DNA from: an uncultured Pelagibacteraceae bacterium
GTDB lineage: Bacteria > Pseudomonadota > Alphaproteobacteria > Pelagibacterales > Pelagibacteraceae
Assembly: GCA_902598655.1 (NCBI GenBank)
Contig: CACKCQ010000001.1
Span: 62,001-126,000 of the forward strand
Reading direction: 5' to 3'
DNA: 64,000 bases
Shown: in pieces, positions 9,219 to 19,974 of the stretch
Layout of the letters: every line of letters begins with the position of its first letter
Position numbering within the stretch: position 1 is the first letter of the stretch
Position numbers and translations under genes: made by a program
Notes under the pieces: generated by a model
Told to the model about the DNA's origin: nothing
Seen by the model: only the letters and a program-made list of their open reading frames with translations
Databases searched by the model: none

Positions 9219-10292
9219 ATGGGTTTTAAGTGTGGTATAGTTGGTTTACCAAATGTTGGTAAATCTACGTTATTTAATGCACTTACAAATTCAAGTAAAG
9301 CCCAAGCAGCAAATTTTCCTTTCTGCACAATAGATCCAAATATAGGTGTAGTTCCTGTACCAGATTATAGGTTAGACGAATTGGTTAAAATTTCAAATTC
9401 AAAAAAAAAAATAAATACTACAATATCTTTTGTCGATATAGCGGGATTAGTCGAGGGAGCCTCCAAAGGTGAAGGATTAGGTAACAAATTCTTATCCCAC
9501 ATAAGAGAAGTAGATGCTGTAATTCATTTAATTAGGTGTTTTGACTCTGATGATATTCAGAATGTAAATCCAACTGTTGATCCAATTAGAGATCTAGAAA
9601 TAATTGAAACAGAAATGTCTTTAGCAGACTTAGAATCTATTCAAAAAAGACTAGATAAGAAAAATAAAAAAAATAATGATGAAAATCAAAACCAAATTCT
9701 AGAAAGAGCGCAGAATTTAATAAATGATAACGATGATATAAATAAATTATACGATGAATTTGATAAAAAAGATGTCAAGTTGTCAGGATTATTGTCAATA
9801 AAGCCTAAATTGTATGTTTGTAATGTTGATGAAAATAGCATTGATAAAGGCAACGATTATACAAAAAGTTTTATTGAAAAATATGGTTCTAAAAACACTC
9901 TAACTATTTCAGCTGAAATAGAAAATCAATTAAATGAACTAGAAAATGAAGAAAGAAAAAACTATATGAAAATGATTAACGTTGATGATACTGGATTAAA
10001 TTTATTAATCAAAAAAGGATATGACCTTTTATCTTTAGAGACTTTTTTTACTTCAGGAATTGAGGAGACAAGGGCTTGGACAATTAACAAAAATTGCATG
10101 GCACCTCAAGCAGCAGGTATAATTCATACAGATTTTGAAAAAGGTTTTATAAGAGCAGAAACTGTGTCTTATCAAGATTTTGTTAGTAATCGTGGTTGGT
10201 TAAAATCTAGAGAAAATGGTAAAATGAGATTAGAAGGTAAAGATTATATAGTTAAGGATGGAGATGTTCTAAACTTTAGGTTCAACACGTGA
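9219..10292 (+). CDS. ychF: Redox-regulated ATPase YchF
   Basis: MGFKCGIVGLPNVGKSTLFNALT, NFPFCTIDPNIG, TGS domain at C-terminus. Confidence 0.97.
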   Translation: MGFKCGIVGLPNVGKSTLFNALTNSSKAQAANFPFCTIDPNIGVVPVPDYRLDELVKISNSKKKINTTISFVDIAGLVEGASKGEGLGNKFLSHIREVDAVIHLIRCFDSDDIQNVNPTVDPIRDLEIIETEMSLADLESIQKRLDKKNKKNNDENQNQILERAQNLINDNDDINKLYDEFDKKDVKLSGLLSIKPKLYVCNVDENSIDKGNDYTKSFIEKYGSKNTLTISAEIENQLNELENEERKNYMKMINVDDTGLNLLIKKGYDLLSLETFFTSGIEETRAWTINKNCMAPQAAGIIHTDFEKGFIRAETVSYQDFVSNRGWLKSRENGKMRLEGKDYIVKDGDVLNFRFNT

Positions 10293-11051
10293 CCATATCT
10301 TCTTCATTGTAAAGTAAACTAATACAGTCAATATTATCAAATAAGCTATAACTCTAAATCCTGTTTTATGTCTTTGCTCTAAATGTGGTTCTGCTGACCA
10401 CATCAGAAAATTAGTAACATCTTTAGACATTTGCTCAGCTGTAGCCTTTGTTCCATCTGTATACTCAATTAAGTCATCAGATAAAGGAGCTGGCATTTTA
10501 ATTTTATTACCATACATGTACTTATTGTAATAAACACCATCATCAAGTTCTACGCCCTCTGGAGGTTCAGAATATCCTAGCAATAAAGAATAAATATAAT
10601 CTGCTCCACCTTTTCTTGCCTTAACTAGAACAGACATATCTGGTGGATAAGCACCCCCATTAGCAGCTTTAGCTTCTTGATCATTTGCATATGGCATCAC
10701 AAATTTATCAGATAATTTGGCTGGTCTTACAAACATTTCTCCAGTGCTGTCCGGACCATCTGTTACTTCAAAACTTGCAGCTATTGCTTTGGCCTCTGCT
10801 TCAGAAAATTCTGGTCCACCCTTTTCTGCTAAATTTCTATAGGTTAAATATTTCATAGAATGGCAAGATGCACATACTTCTGTATATACTTGATATCCCC
10901 TTTGTAATGATGATCTATCAAATTTTCCAAATAGACCTTTGAAAGTCCATTTAGTCTCTAAAAAGGGAGGTGATTTTTCAGCGGAGTTAGATGAATTTAT
11001 TACTATAACTGAGAATATTAATACAAAAAAAATATTTTTTAACTTTCTCAC
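10269..11051 (-). CDS. petC: Cytochrome c1, bc1 complex
   Basis: [15 protein letters not shown] haem c motif; C-terminal TM anchor. Confidence 0.95.
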   Translation of the reverse strand: MRKLKNIFFVLIFSVIVINSSNSAEKSPPFLETKWTFKGLFGKFDRSSLQRGYQVYTEVCASCHSMKYLTYRNLAEKGGPEFSEAEAKAIAASFEVTDGPDSTGEMFVRPAKLSDKFVMPYANDQEAKAANGGAYPPDMSVLVKARKGGADYIYSLLLGYSEPPEGVELDDGVYYNKYMYGNKIKMPAPLSDDLIEYTDGTKATAEQMSKDVTNFLMWSAEPHLEQRHKTGFRVIAYLIILTVLVYFTMKKIWSRVEPKV

Positions 11052-12319
11052 TTTATTGATTTTTCTATTTTTTCATCACTCCTTGCTGCAGCTAAATTTG
11101 GCGAGCCTCCTAAAACTGGCTCTGTAATACTCAAAGGCAGCGGGGTAGTTTTTTCTTTCCATCCTAAAACTGGAAGAATAATTAAAAAATGCGCAAAGTA
11201 ATACGCTGTAGCAACTCTTGCTATTAACAAGTACAATCCTTCAGCTGGCATCGCCCCGACATATCCTAGAATTAAAACATCAGCTACCAAGATCCAGTAG
11301 AACTGTCTAAATAACGGTCTAAAAACTGCTGATCTAACTTTTGACGTATCCAACCATGGTAAAGCAGCTAAAATTAAAATAGCTGATAACATTGCAACAA
11401 CACCCATAAGTTTATCAGGAACAGATCTTAAGATCGCATAGAAAGGTAATAAGTACCACTCAGGAACTATATGAGCGGGAGTAACAAGTGGATCTGCCTC
11501 GATATAATTATCAGCATGTCCTAAAATATTTGGCTGATAAAATACAAACAACGCAAAAACAATACAAAACATTAATAACGCAAAAGCATCTTTAATTACG
11601 ATGTATGGATGAAACGGAACTGTATCTTTAGAAGGTTTTTTAATATCAATACCAACTGGATTGTTATTTCCAGGAACATGTAATGCCCATATGTGAAGTA
11701 CTACAAGCCCTAATATTAAAAATGGTATCAAGTAATGAAGAGTAAAAAATCTTGTTAGAGTTGGATTATCAACTGAGTAACCACCCCATAACCAAGTTGT
11801 TATACTCTCTCCCACAAGTGGAATTGCACTAAATAAATTCGTTATTACTGTTGCTCCCCAAAAACTCATTTGTCCCCAAGGAAGAACATATCCCATAAAA
11901 GCAGCTGCCATCATCAGAAGATAAATTATAATTCCAAGTATCCAAATTATTTCTCTAGGAGATTTGTATGATCCATAAAATAAAGATCTAAAAATATGGA
12001 TATAAACTGCTAAGAAAAACATAGAAGCACCATTTGCGTGAACATATCTTAACAACCATCCATAATTCACATCTCTCATTATATGTTCAACACTGCTGAA
12101 TGCCATATCTGCATGAGCAATGTAGTGCATAGCCAAAACTAATCCTGTAACTATTTGGGTAATTAGGCAAAAAGTTAATATCCCACCAAAAGTCCACCAG
12201 TAATTTAAATTTTTTGGTGTAGGGTAATCTGTTAAGTGATTTGCCAATGTAAGCAAAGGCAATCTATCATTAAACCATTTACCAAACTTTGAACTAGGCG
12301 TGTATTCGTGATCACTCAT
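11048..12319 (-). CDS. petB: Cytochrome b, bc1 complex
   Basis: Multi-TM cytochrome b with [41 protein letters not shown]. Confidence 0.98.
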   Translation of the reverse strand: MSDHEYTPSSKFGKWFNDRLPLLTLANHLTDYPTPKNLNYWWTFGGILTFCLITQIVTGLVLAMHYIAHADMAFSSVEHIMRDVNYGWLLRYVHANGASMFFLAVYIHIFRSLFYGSYKSPREIIWILGIIIYLLMMAAAFMGYVLPWGQMSFWGATVITNLFSAIPLVGESITTWLWGGYSVDNPTLTRFFTLHYLIPFLILGLVVLHIWALHVPGNNNPVGIDIKKPSKDTVPFHPYIVIKDAFALLMFCIVFALFVFYQPNILGHADNYIEADPLVTPAHIVPEWYLLPFYAILRSVPDKLMGVVAMLSAILILAALPWLDTSKVRSAVFRPLFRQFYWILVADVLILGYVGAMPAEGLYLLIARVATAYYFAHFLIILPVLGWKEKTTPLPLSITEPVLGGSPNLAAARSDEKIEKSIK

Positions 12320-12321
12320 AT

Positions 12322-12843
12322 TTATCCAATCTTAATCGTGTTAGTATTTACAAATTCGTATTTAGGTATCTCCATATTAGTTGGAGCTGGTCCTTTTCTA
12401 ATTCTACCAGATGTATCATAATGAGAACCATGGCAAGGACAAAACCAACCATCATAATCACCTTTATCTGTTAATGGTACACATCCAAGATGAGTACAAA
12501 TTCCAAGCATCACTAACCATTCAGGATTTTTTGCTCTATCTTCGTCTTTTTCAGGATGCTTAAGATCATTAATATCAACTGTTCTCGCTTTTTTAATTTC
12601 ATCTTCAGTTCTTCTTTTAATAAAAACTGGTTTACCTCTCCAAAGTACTGTTAAAGACTGTCCAGGTTGCATTGAACTAACATCTACTTCTGTGCTTGCT
12701 AATGCTTTTACAGAGGCATCTGGGTTCATTTGGTCTACTAATGGCCAAACAGCAGCACCTACTCCAACTGCACCAGCAGCGGCTGTAGCAGTAAACAAGA
12801 AATCTCTTCTATTGGTCTTTTTTTCGTCTTTTTGGTCTGACAT
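12322..12843 (-). CDS. petA: Ubiquinol-cytochrome c reductase Rieske iron-sulfur subunit
   Basis: TAT-like N-terminus ([19 protein letters not shown]) and Rieske motifs CTHLGC / CPCHGSHYD. Confidence 0.97.
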   Translation of the reverse strand: MSDQKDEKKTNRRDFLFTATAAAGAVGVGAAVWPLVDQMNPDASVKALASTEVDVSSMQPGQSLTVLWRGKPVFIKRRTEDEIKKARTVDINDLKHPEKDEDRAKNPEWLVMLGICTHLGCVPLTDKGDYDGWFCPCHGSHYDTSGRIRKGPAPTNMEIPKYEFVNTNTIKIG

Positions 12844-12903
12844 CTTTAATATTTTATATCTTTGGTAATATATGATTTCATATAATAAAAAAGAGATATT
12901 TCT

Positions 12904-13380
12904 ATGGTAACAATGACACAGAAACCTTTAAAACACGGTCTAAAAGTAGCTCTATATCAACCGGATATTCCTCAAAATACAGCTTCAATTATTCGAACTT
13001 GTTCTTGCCTAGGGGCTAGTTTAGAAATCATTGAACCTTGTGGGTTTTTATCTAGCGATAAAAGGTTCAAGAGAGTTGTTATGGATTATTTAGATTACAG
13101 TGAAATTAAATTTTACAAGAGCCCTAAAGAATTCTTTGATGAAAATAGTAAAAATAGAGTAGTTTTAATGACGACAAAAGCTAGCAAAGTTTATACAAAG
13201 TTTAAATTTAAGCGTAATGATATATTGCTCTTTGGCAGAGAAAGTGCTGGTGTTCCAGAAGATGTACATTCTAAGGTTAATGAAAGAATTAAGATTCCAA
13301 TGCTAAAAAATAAAAGATCATTAAACATTTCAATATCAGTGGCCATAGGAGCTTCAGAATTTATAAGACTGTTAGGTTAA
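12904..13380 (+). CDS. trmL: tRNA (cytidine(34)-2'-O)-methyltransferase (SPOUT family)
   Basis: [57 protein letters not shown]. Confidence 0.93.
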   Translation: MVTMTQKPLKHGLKVALYQPDIPQNTASIIRTCSCLGASLEIIEPCGFLSSDKRFKRVVMDYLDYSEIKFYKSPKEFFDENSKNRVVLMTTKASKVYTKFKFKRNDILLFGRESAGVPEDVHSKVNERIKIPMLKNKRSLNISISVAIGASEFIRLLG

Positions 13381-14205
13381 ATGGATCAATACATAAAAAA
13401 GAAATTAGCAAAAAATTGGTTTAAAACTTTACAAGAAGTACTTTGTAGAGAAATAGAGGAAAAAGAGGGCAAAAAAACCAAATTTAAAATTACTAATTGG
13501 AGTAGAAGTAAAAGTAATGATGAAGGTGGAGGACAATATAGAATTTTAGAAAACGGTAAAATTTTTGATAAAGTTGGAGTAAATTTTTCAGAAGTTTATG
13601 GAAAATTTTCAAATGAATTCAAAAATAAAGTTCCAGGCACTAAAAAGAGTTCTAAGTTTTGGGCATCTGGAATATCTGTTGTTATGCATATGAAAAATCC
13701 TCATGTGCCCGCAATGCATTTTAACACAAGGTATATAGTTACTTCATTTGGTTGGTTTGGAGGTGGAATGGATGTTACACCTTGTATGAAAGATAAGAAA
13801 TTAGAAAATTGGTTTCATTCAGAACTAAAAAAATCATGTGATAAGCACAACAAAAATTATTACAAAAAATATAAAAAGTGGTGTGATGAATATTTTTATT
13901 TACCGCATAGGAAAGAGCCAAGAGGTATTGGCGGAATTTTTTTTGATTATAAAAAAAATAATTGGGAAGAAGATTTTTCTTTTGTTAGAGAAGTAGGTAT
14001 AAGTTTTAAAAATATTTCTAGTGAAATAATTGAGAAAAAAAATAAATTAAAATGGACAATTAAAGATAAAGAAATCCAATACAAAAAAAGAGGTAGATAT
14101 GTTGAATTTAATTTATTACATGACAGGGGGACAAAATTTGGTTTACAAACTGGTGGAAATGTTGAAGCTATACTCATGTCATTACCACCAACAGCTAAAT
14201 GGTAA
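13381..14205 (+). CDS. hemF: Oxygen-dependent coproporphyrinogen III oxidase
   Basis: HVPAMHFNTRYI, WFGGGMDVTPC, HRKEPRGIGGIFFD, EFNLLHDRGTKFGLQTGGNVEAILMSLPP. Confidence 0.97.
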   Translation: MDQYIKKKLAKNWFKTLQEVLCREIEEKEGKKTKFKITNWSRSKSNDEGGGQYRILENGKIFDKVGVNFSEVYGKFSNEFKNKVPGTKKSSKFWASGISVVMHMKNPHVPAMHFNTRYIVTSFGWFGGGMDVTPCMKDKKLENWFHSELKKSCDKHNKNYYKKYKKWCDEYFYLPHRKEPRGIGGIFFDYKKNNWEEDFSFVREVGISFKNISSEIIEKKNKLKWTIKDKEIQYKKRGRYVEFNLLHDRGTKFGLQTGGNVEAILMSLPPTAKW

Positions 14206-14208
14206 ATT

Positions 14209-14685
14209 ATGGATAAAGAACCAATTACTACTGAAGGATTAGAAAAATTAAAAAGTGAATTAATTTTTTTAAAAGAAAAAAAGAGACCCGAAATCGTTGC
14301 AGCCATTGCTGAAGCAAGATCACATGGAGATTTGAAAGAAAATGCTGAATATCATGCTGCAAAAGAACAGCAATCACATAACGAGGGAAGAATTCAAGAA
14401 GTTGAGGATTTAATTGCAAGAGCAAATGTAATTGATATCACGAAGATTAGTAATGATGGAAAAGTGATATTTGGATCTACAGTCTACCTTCAAAATTTAG
14501 ATACAAATGAAAAAATAAATTACAAAATTGTTGGTAAAGACGAGGCAGATCTAAAACAAAAGCTTATTTATTTTCAATCACCAATAGGAAAAGGTCTTAT
14601 AGGTAAAAATAAAGGGGATCTTGTAGAGATAAATACACCAGCAGGGACAAAAAATTTTGAGATTGTAGACGTAAAATACGTTTAA
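14209..14685 (+). CDS. greA: Transcription elongation factor GreA
   Basis: [46 protein letters not shown]. Confidence 0.97.
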   Translation: MDKEPITTEGLEKLKSELIFLKEKKRPEIVAAIAEARSHGDLKENAEYHAAKEQQSHNEGRIQEVEDLIARANVIDITKISNDGKVIFGSTVYLQNLDTNEKINYKIVGKDEADLKQKLIYFQSPIGKGLIGKNKGDLVEINTPAGTKNFEIVDVKYV

Positions 14686-15953
14686 TTTGATAAAACTTTT
14701 TCCATATCTTTTTTTGATAAATTAAAATTATTTTCAATCCATTTAGTTTCTAAATTTTTTAATTTTTGACCCAATTCCCTTCCCTCTTTCAATCCATAAT
14801 CATTTATTAATAGCTGAGCTTTTATTGGAAATTCTGGTTTATCTAATTTTTCAAAATAAGCTTTTAATTCTGAAAGTTTTTTACTTTGTTTAAAATATAA
14901 CAAATTGAAATCAATTAAATCTATTGTGCTAGATTTACCCTTATAATAAAATATTTTTTGTAAATCTTTCTTATTAAAAATTTTAATACTATCTTTGTTG
15001 AGCGAATTATTTTTTAGAAAATTAATTTTATCTTTTAACTCATTGGGTAAATTATACTTATATACAAAATAGTCAGAATTGTCAGTTTCATCGATTACAA
15101 GAAAAGAAATTATGAAATATAAACTTTTATTTTTTAATATCTTTTCTTGTGGTTTTGATAACTTGCTCAATTTTTTAAAATTTTTTAGTTGAGGAAAAAT
15201 TAATGAAAATAATTCACAAGAGGTTTTATTTTTAAATAACTTTAAAAAGTTATCCAATTTGAGAATTTTTTTTAATTCATTGAATTGTCTTTCTTTTGAT
15301 ATTTTTCCTAAACCCTGAATATTTTTTTTAATGATTTTTATAATATTAATTTCATGATCGATTTTGCTATATTCAGTATAAAATCTTAAATATCTAATAA
15401 TTCTTAAATAATCTTCTTTTATTCTAGTTTCTGGATCACCTATAAATTTAATTATTCCAACATTTAAATCTTTATGACCAAAATTTGGATCATACAAATT
15501 CCCGTCTAAATCTGAATATATTGAATTTATTGAAAAATCTCTCCTTAATGAATCTTCCTTCCAATTGGTTGTATATTCTACGACAGCATGCCTTCCATCT
15601 GTTTTTACATCTTTTCTTAATGTTGTAATTTCAAAATTTTGATCATCAATCACCGCTGTGATTGTGCCATGTTCAATTCCTGTTTCAAAAAACTTTATTT
15701 GGTTTTTATCTAAGCATTGCTTAACCTGATCAGGAGTTAAATTAGTTGCAAGATCGATATCATCTGTTTTTTCATCATTTAAAATTTTTCTTACACAACC
15801 ACCAACATATCTAATCTCGCTAGTTTCATTGTAGTTATTTATTGCACTAAATATTTTATATACTCCCTTATTATTTTTTAAATATATAAATTTGAGATCT
15901 TTATCACTTGAAATTTTTTTGTTTTGAAAAATTTTTTTAAGTAAAGCTTTCAT
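14682..15953 (-). CDS. cca: CCA tRNA nucleotidyltransferase / poly(A) polymerase family
   Basis: [55 protein letters not shown]. Confidence 0.94.
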   Translation of the reverse strand: MKALLKKIFQNKKISSDKDLKFIYLKNNKGVYKIFSAINNYNETSEIRYVGGCVRKILNDEKTDDIDLATNLTPDQVKQCLDKNQIKFFETGIEHGTITAVIDDQNFEITTLRKDVKTDGRHAVVEYTTNWKEDSLRRDFSINSIYSDLDGNLYDPNFGHKDLNVGIIKFIGDPETRIKEDYLRIIRYLRFYTEYSKIDHEINIIKIIKKNIQGLGKISKERQFNELKKILKLDNFLKLFKNKTSCELFSLIFPQLKNFKKLSKLSKPQEKILKNKSLYFIISFLVIDETDNSDYFVYKYNLPNELKDKINFLKNNSLNKDSIKIFNKKDLQKIFYYKGKSSTIDLIDFNLLYFKQSKKLSELKAYFEKLDKPEFPIKAQLLINDYGLKEGRELGQKLKNLETKWIENNFNLSKKDMEKVLSN

Positions 15954-15956
15954 AAA

Positions 15957-16031
15957 TGGCTGGGGTGCTAGGATTCGAACCTAGGAATGGCGGTACCAAA
16001 AACCGCTGCCTTACCACTTGGCTACACCCCA
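15957..16031 (-). tRNA. tRNA-Gln (anticodon TTG), CCA encoded
   Basis: Reverse complement folds by eye as TGGGGTG TA GCC AAGTGGTAA GGC A GCGGT TTTTGGT ACCGC CATTC CTAGG TTCGAAT CCTAG CACCCCA GCCA. Confidence 0.96.
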
Positions 16032-16063
16032 AGATGTTTTTCGTATAACACAAAAAAAAAGCT

Positions 16064-16906
16064 TTATATAGTTTTAGAGTAAATACACCAATAGTTTTTA
16101 TATTTATTTTTTAATTTTTTTTGAGCTTTTATTGCCGCATTTTTGGTTAAAAAATAACCAATTATAGTCGAACCCGAACCTGTCATATTTGCAAAGTAAA
16201 TATTATCTAAATTTTGCAAGTAACTTTTGATCTTTCCTAAAATTGGATATCTATTAAAGGCTGCTCTCTCTAAATCGTTATTCGAAACTTTTAATAAATC
16301 CTGTCTGTTAATCTTGTTTGATTTATTGAATAGGCTCTTTGAAAATCCTCTGTGTTTTGCATAAATCATCTTAGTAGAACATCCAAAATTAGGCTTAATT
16401 ATTAATAAATGAAAATTTAATTTTTTATTAATTTTACTTATATTTTTCCCTTGTAGGATCATTGGACTCTCATAAAGACCCAAAATTACATCTGAACCAA
16501 CTTTATTTGCAATTTTTATTAAATTATTTTTTGTAATTTTAATTATTCTTTTTTTAAATAAATAGTTCAAAATGGATGCTGCATTCATTGATCCTCCTCC
16601 CATACCAGAGGATTGGGGTATATTTTTTTTTACTTTGATATTGAATTTTTTATTTTTAATATAATTATGATTATTTAATATTTTTAGTAGTTTCGAAATT
16701 GTATTTGTATTTGAAATATTTGAGGAAAATTTCCCACTAAACGATATTCTATTTTTTGAACCTTGTATCTCTTTTATTAAAATCTCATCAGCCAAATTGA
16801 TCTTAGATATTAAACTTTCAATTTTATGATAACCATTTGAGTATTTATTTAGAATTTTTAAAGTTAGGTTAACTTTTGCAAAAGATTTTATTTTATGAAA
16901 CTTCAT
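16064..16906 (-). CDS. ispE: 4-diphosphocytidyl-2-C-methyl-D-erythritol kinase
   Basis: KSFAKVNLTLKI, KNIPQSSGMGGGSMNAASIL, NMTGSGSTIIG (GHMP kinase). Confidence 0.92.
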   Translation of the reverse strand: MKFHKIKSFAKVNLTLKILNKYSNGYHKIESLISKINLADEILIKEIQGSKNRISFSGKFSSNISNTNTISKLLKILNNHNYIKNKKFNIKVKKNIPQSSGMGGGSMNAASILNYLFKKRIIKITKNNLIKIANKVGSDVILGLYESPMILQGKNISKINKKLNFHLLIIKPNFGCSTKMIYAKHRGFSKSLFNKSNKINRQDLLKVSNNDLERAAFNRYPILGKIKSYLQNLDNIYFANMTGSGSTIIGYFLTKNAAIKAQKKLKNKYKNYWCIYSKTI

Positions 16907-18586
16907 TTAAGAATTATTATTTAAGCCATTATATAATTTTTCCTTAACTTTAATTTTTAATTCTTCGTCTGCTTCATCGCTATTTAAAGCACTTTTCCAA
17001 AAATAATTAGCTTGGATTTTTCTATTTAATTGCCAAAGAACATCTCCATAATGATCACTTGCAACAGGATCACTTGGTAACAATTCAACAGCTTTTCTTA
17101 AATATTTTTCTGCTTCAATATAATTTCCTGTCAAATAATAACCCCAACCAACTGAGTCTGTTATGTAGGGGTCTTCTTCTTTTCCTTTATAAGCTTGATT
17201 TAACATTTCTATTGCTTCTTCAATTTTATATCCTCTTTCTAGCCAGCTATAAGCTAGATAGTTAAGTGTATAAGGTTCATCAGGTCTAATTTTAATTGAA
17301 TTTAGCAAATCCTTATCCGCCAAATCATAATTTTTTAATCTTTCATACGCTCCACCTCTGCGATAGAGAACATCTGCATAAGCCATAGAATTTTTATCCA
17401 AATTTTTTAAGGCCAAAGTATAATAATTTATAGCCTCGTCATATTTTTTAAAGTTTTTATAAATATTTGCCAAATCATAAATCATCTTTGTCGATTTATT
17501 ATTAAATTTTTCGAGATTTTTTAATATATAGTTCAAACTTGCATCATAATTTTCTTCCTCTGCTATAATTCTCGCAATCTTCTTTGTTTTGTACCAAAAA
17601 AATATTTCATCCTTATCATCAAATTTTTCGAAAGTTTTTTTTGCTAGATCATAATTATTATTAGACTGATAGTTTTCAGCTATTAGAGATAAATTAAAAT
17701 AAAATTTTGGATTTAAATAATTTGAAATATTTAAATATATGTTTGAGTAATCAAATCTACTTTGAGATGAATAAAAATTAGATATAAGGAAAAAAAATTC
17801 TGCCAAAATATCATTCTCATTTTGACATGAAAAATGCTGTGTTAATTTTTTGTATTTTTTTTCATCGATCCATTTTTTTACTTGAGAAATAAGCAAACTA
17901 CTTCTTAAAGGATCTATTGTATCTGCAAAATTATCAACTGTTGCAAGGTCATTATTTGACACTTCGTTACTCAAATAAAAAAAAGTATATCTAGAGTAAT
18001 CACTTTGAGGATCATTAATTAAATTTAAAAAATAAGGCTCAGTTTTTTTGGAATTCAAATAACAATTTTGAAAAGCCATGTTTATCAAATCTAATTTTCC
18101 AAATTGCTCAACAATGTCAGATTTTTTATATATAAAAAGATCAATGTAACTTTTTAAGCTAGAATAAATTATAAATTTGTATGAGTCGTCCTCTTTGAAC
18201 TTTTCCAATTTTTTTAACTTCAAAGCTGCTTGTTTAAACTTTTTCTTATTTATGCTATCTAAAATTAATAATAAATTTCCTTCAAAAAAATCTCCTCCTA
18301 TTGAGGTATTAGAATATTTTACTTGTTTAATTGCTTTTTTAACCTGTCCATCCAAAAGTAAAGAAAATACATATTCTTGCAAAAAACTATCATGCGATTG
18401 AATTAATATTTTTGAATTTTCAAAAAACTTAAGAGCATCGTTATTTTTCTGGTTATCAAATGATAATAATGCTGAAAGATAATTTGATAGATACTTCTGG
18501 TTGAATTCTTTTTCATTCGCTGCTTTTGAATAGAGATTTGTTTGATATAAAATTAATATTATAAAACAAAAAATTTTTAAGAACAT
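16907..18586 (-). CDS. Tetratricopeptide-repeat protein, probably exported
   Basis: N-terminal signal-like segment; several TPR-like repeats (YADVLYRRGGAYERLKNYDLADKDLLNSIKIRPDEPYTLNYLAY...). Confidence 0.8.
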   Translation of the reverse strand: MFLKIFCFIILILYQTNLYSKAANEKEFNQKYLSNYLSALLSFDNQKNNDALKFFENSKILIQSHDSFLQEYVFSLLLDGQVKKAIKQVKYSNTSIGGDFFEGNLLLILDSINKKKFKQAALKLKKLEKFKEDDSYKFIIYSSLKSYIDLFIYKKSDIVEQFGKLDLINMAFQNCYLNSKKTEPYFLNLINDPQSDYSRYTFFYLSNEVSNNDLATVDNFADTIDPLRSSLLISQVKKWIDEKKYKKLTQHFSCQNENDILAEFFFLISNFYSSQSRFDYSNIYLNISNYLNPKFYFNLSLIAENYQSNNNYDLAKKTFEKFDDKDEIFFWYKTKKIARIIAEEENYDASLNYILKNLEKFNNKSTKMIYDLANIYKNFKKYDEAINYYTLALKNLDKNSMAYADVLYRRGGAYERLKNYDLADKDLLNSIKIRPDEPYTLNYLAYSWLERGYKIEEAIEMLNQAYKGKEEDPYITDSVGWGYYLTGNYIEAEKYLRKAVELLPSDPVASDHYGDVLWQLNRKIQANYFWKSALNSDEADEELKIKVKEKLYNGLNNNS

Positions 18587-18596
18587 TTTTTACTTT

Positions 18597-19301
18597 ATGA
18601 CTTTAAATGAAAAAAATCAAAATGACATATTTGATAATGATTTATTAAACGAGCTAGGTATTGAATATGAATTTAGTGATGAGCCAATAAATAGATTTAA
18701 AAATAATACTTCTAATGAGGAAAAATCTAAGCAATTAGCAAAACTTAGAGTTGAAATAGAAAAGATTGAAGATTGTGAACTAAAAAATAGTGCAAAAAAT
18801 CTTGTTTTCAGTGATGGAAATTCATACTCAAAAATAATGATTGTAGGTGAAGGACCTGGACAAAAAGAAGATGAATTAGGAAAACCTTTTGTTGGTGATG
18901 CAGGAATGCTTTTAAATAAAATGTTAAAAGCTATTAATTTAGATAGAACTAACGTTTATATTACTAATGTTGTAAATTATAGGCCTCCAAATAACCGAAA
19001 GCCTGAAATTTCAGAAATAAATAGATACTCTGAATATTTAAGAAAACATATTTCGATTATAAATCCAGAAATACTTATTTTAATGGGAAGCACAGCAATG
19101 GAAGCGCTCTTCGGGAATAAAATTAAAATTTCTAAAGAAAGAGGAAAATGGAAGGAAGTAATAATTAATAATAAAACATATTTAACAATGATAACTTTTC
19201 ACCCAGCATATCTGCTAAGACAAGCAGAGCAAAAAAAATATTCTTGGGCCGACCTTAAAGAAATTAGAAAAAAAATAGATGAAACTGTTTTAGATATTTA
19301 A
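18597..19301 (+). CDS. Uracil-DNA glycosylase, family 4-like
   Basis: IVGEGPGQKEDELGKPFVGDAGMLLNKML, ITNVVNYRPPNNRKP, TFHPAYLLRQ. Confidence 0.92.
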   Translation: MTLNEKNQNDIFDNDLLNELGIEYEFSDEPINRFKNNTSNEEKSKQLAKLRVEIEKIEDCELKNSAKNLVFSDGNSYSKIMIVGEGPGQKEDELGKPFVGDAGMLLNKMLKAINLDRTNVYITNVVNYRPPNNRKPEISEINRYSEYLRKHISIINPEILILMGSTAMEALFGNKIKISKERGKWKEVIINNKTYLTMITFHPAYLLRQAEQKKYSWADLKEIRKKIDETVLDI

Positions 19302-19320
19302 ATTTTTAATAATATTTTAT

Positions 19321-19896
19321 ATGAGAGAAATTACTGCTGGGGTTGATGAAGTTGGAAGAGGAAGCCTTGTAGGACCAGTTTATGCAGCGGCTGTTATATT
19401 AAATAAAGAAATTAATAGAAAAATTCTTAAAGATTCAAAAAAACTTAACAAAATTCAGAGGGAAACTTTAGCTAAATATATAAAAAAAAATTCAGTTTGG
19501 GCGTTAGGATCTGCATCAATAAAGGAAATTGAAAAAGTTAATATTTTAAATGCTAGCCTACTTTCAATGAAAAGAGCAATTAAGAAACTCAAATTGAAAC
19601 CTAAAAAAGTTTTAATAGATGGCAATAAACCACCAGACTTAAAAAATTATGTGATTAAAACTATTGTAAAAGGTGATGAAAAAATTCCTGAAATTTCAGC
19701 CGCATCGATTATTGCTAAAGTTGAAAGAGATAAGTTAATGAAAAAGATGTCTTTTTCTTTTAAAAAATACGGCTGGGATAATAATGCAGGTTATGGAACT
19801 AAGGATCATATTAAAGCTATTAAAAAATTCGGAGTGACTAAATTTCATAGAAAAACCTTCCAACCAATACACAAGATATTGAGTCTTAAAAAATAA
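19321..19896 (+). CDS. rnhB: Ribonuclease HII
   Basis: AGVDEVGRGSLVGPVYAAAVIL, DSKKL, ISAASIIAKVERDKLM, GYGTKDH. Confidence 0.97.
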   Translation: MREITAGVDEVGRGSLVGPVYAAAVILNKEINRKILKDSKKLNKIQRETLAKYIKKNSVWALGSASIKEIEKVNILNASLLSMKRAIKKLKLKPKKVLIDGNKPPDLKNYVIKTIVKGDEKIPEISAASIIAKVERDKLMKKMSFSFKKYGWDNNAGYGTKDHIKAIKKFGVTKFHRKTFQPIHKILSLKK

Positions 19897-19932
19897 TCAT
19901 AACAATTATCAATCAATAAATTCAATCACAGG

Positions 19933-19961
19933 TTGACGTGGACTCCTGACTGGAGTCTAAT
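19933..19961 (+). promoter_or_regulatory. Putative ccrM promoter (TTGACG-N17-TCTAAT) with two GANTC sites in the spacer
   Basis: TTGACG at 19933-19938, TCTAAT at 19956-19961; GACTC at 19941-19945 and GAGTC at 19953-19957; inverted repeat GACTCC-TGACT-GGAGTC. Confidence 0.65.
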
Positions 19962-19974
19962 TCAAAAATATAAA

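Noticed and set aside
19933-19974. Upstream TTG start giving ccrM an extra 14 aa (MTWTPDWSLIQKYK)
   Set aside because: The TTG is the first three bases of a good -35 element, and the extension does not look like a methyltransferase N-terminus.
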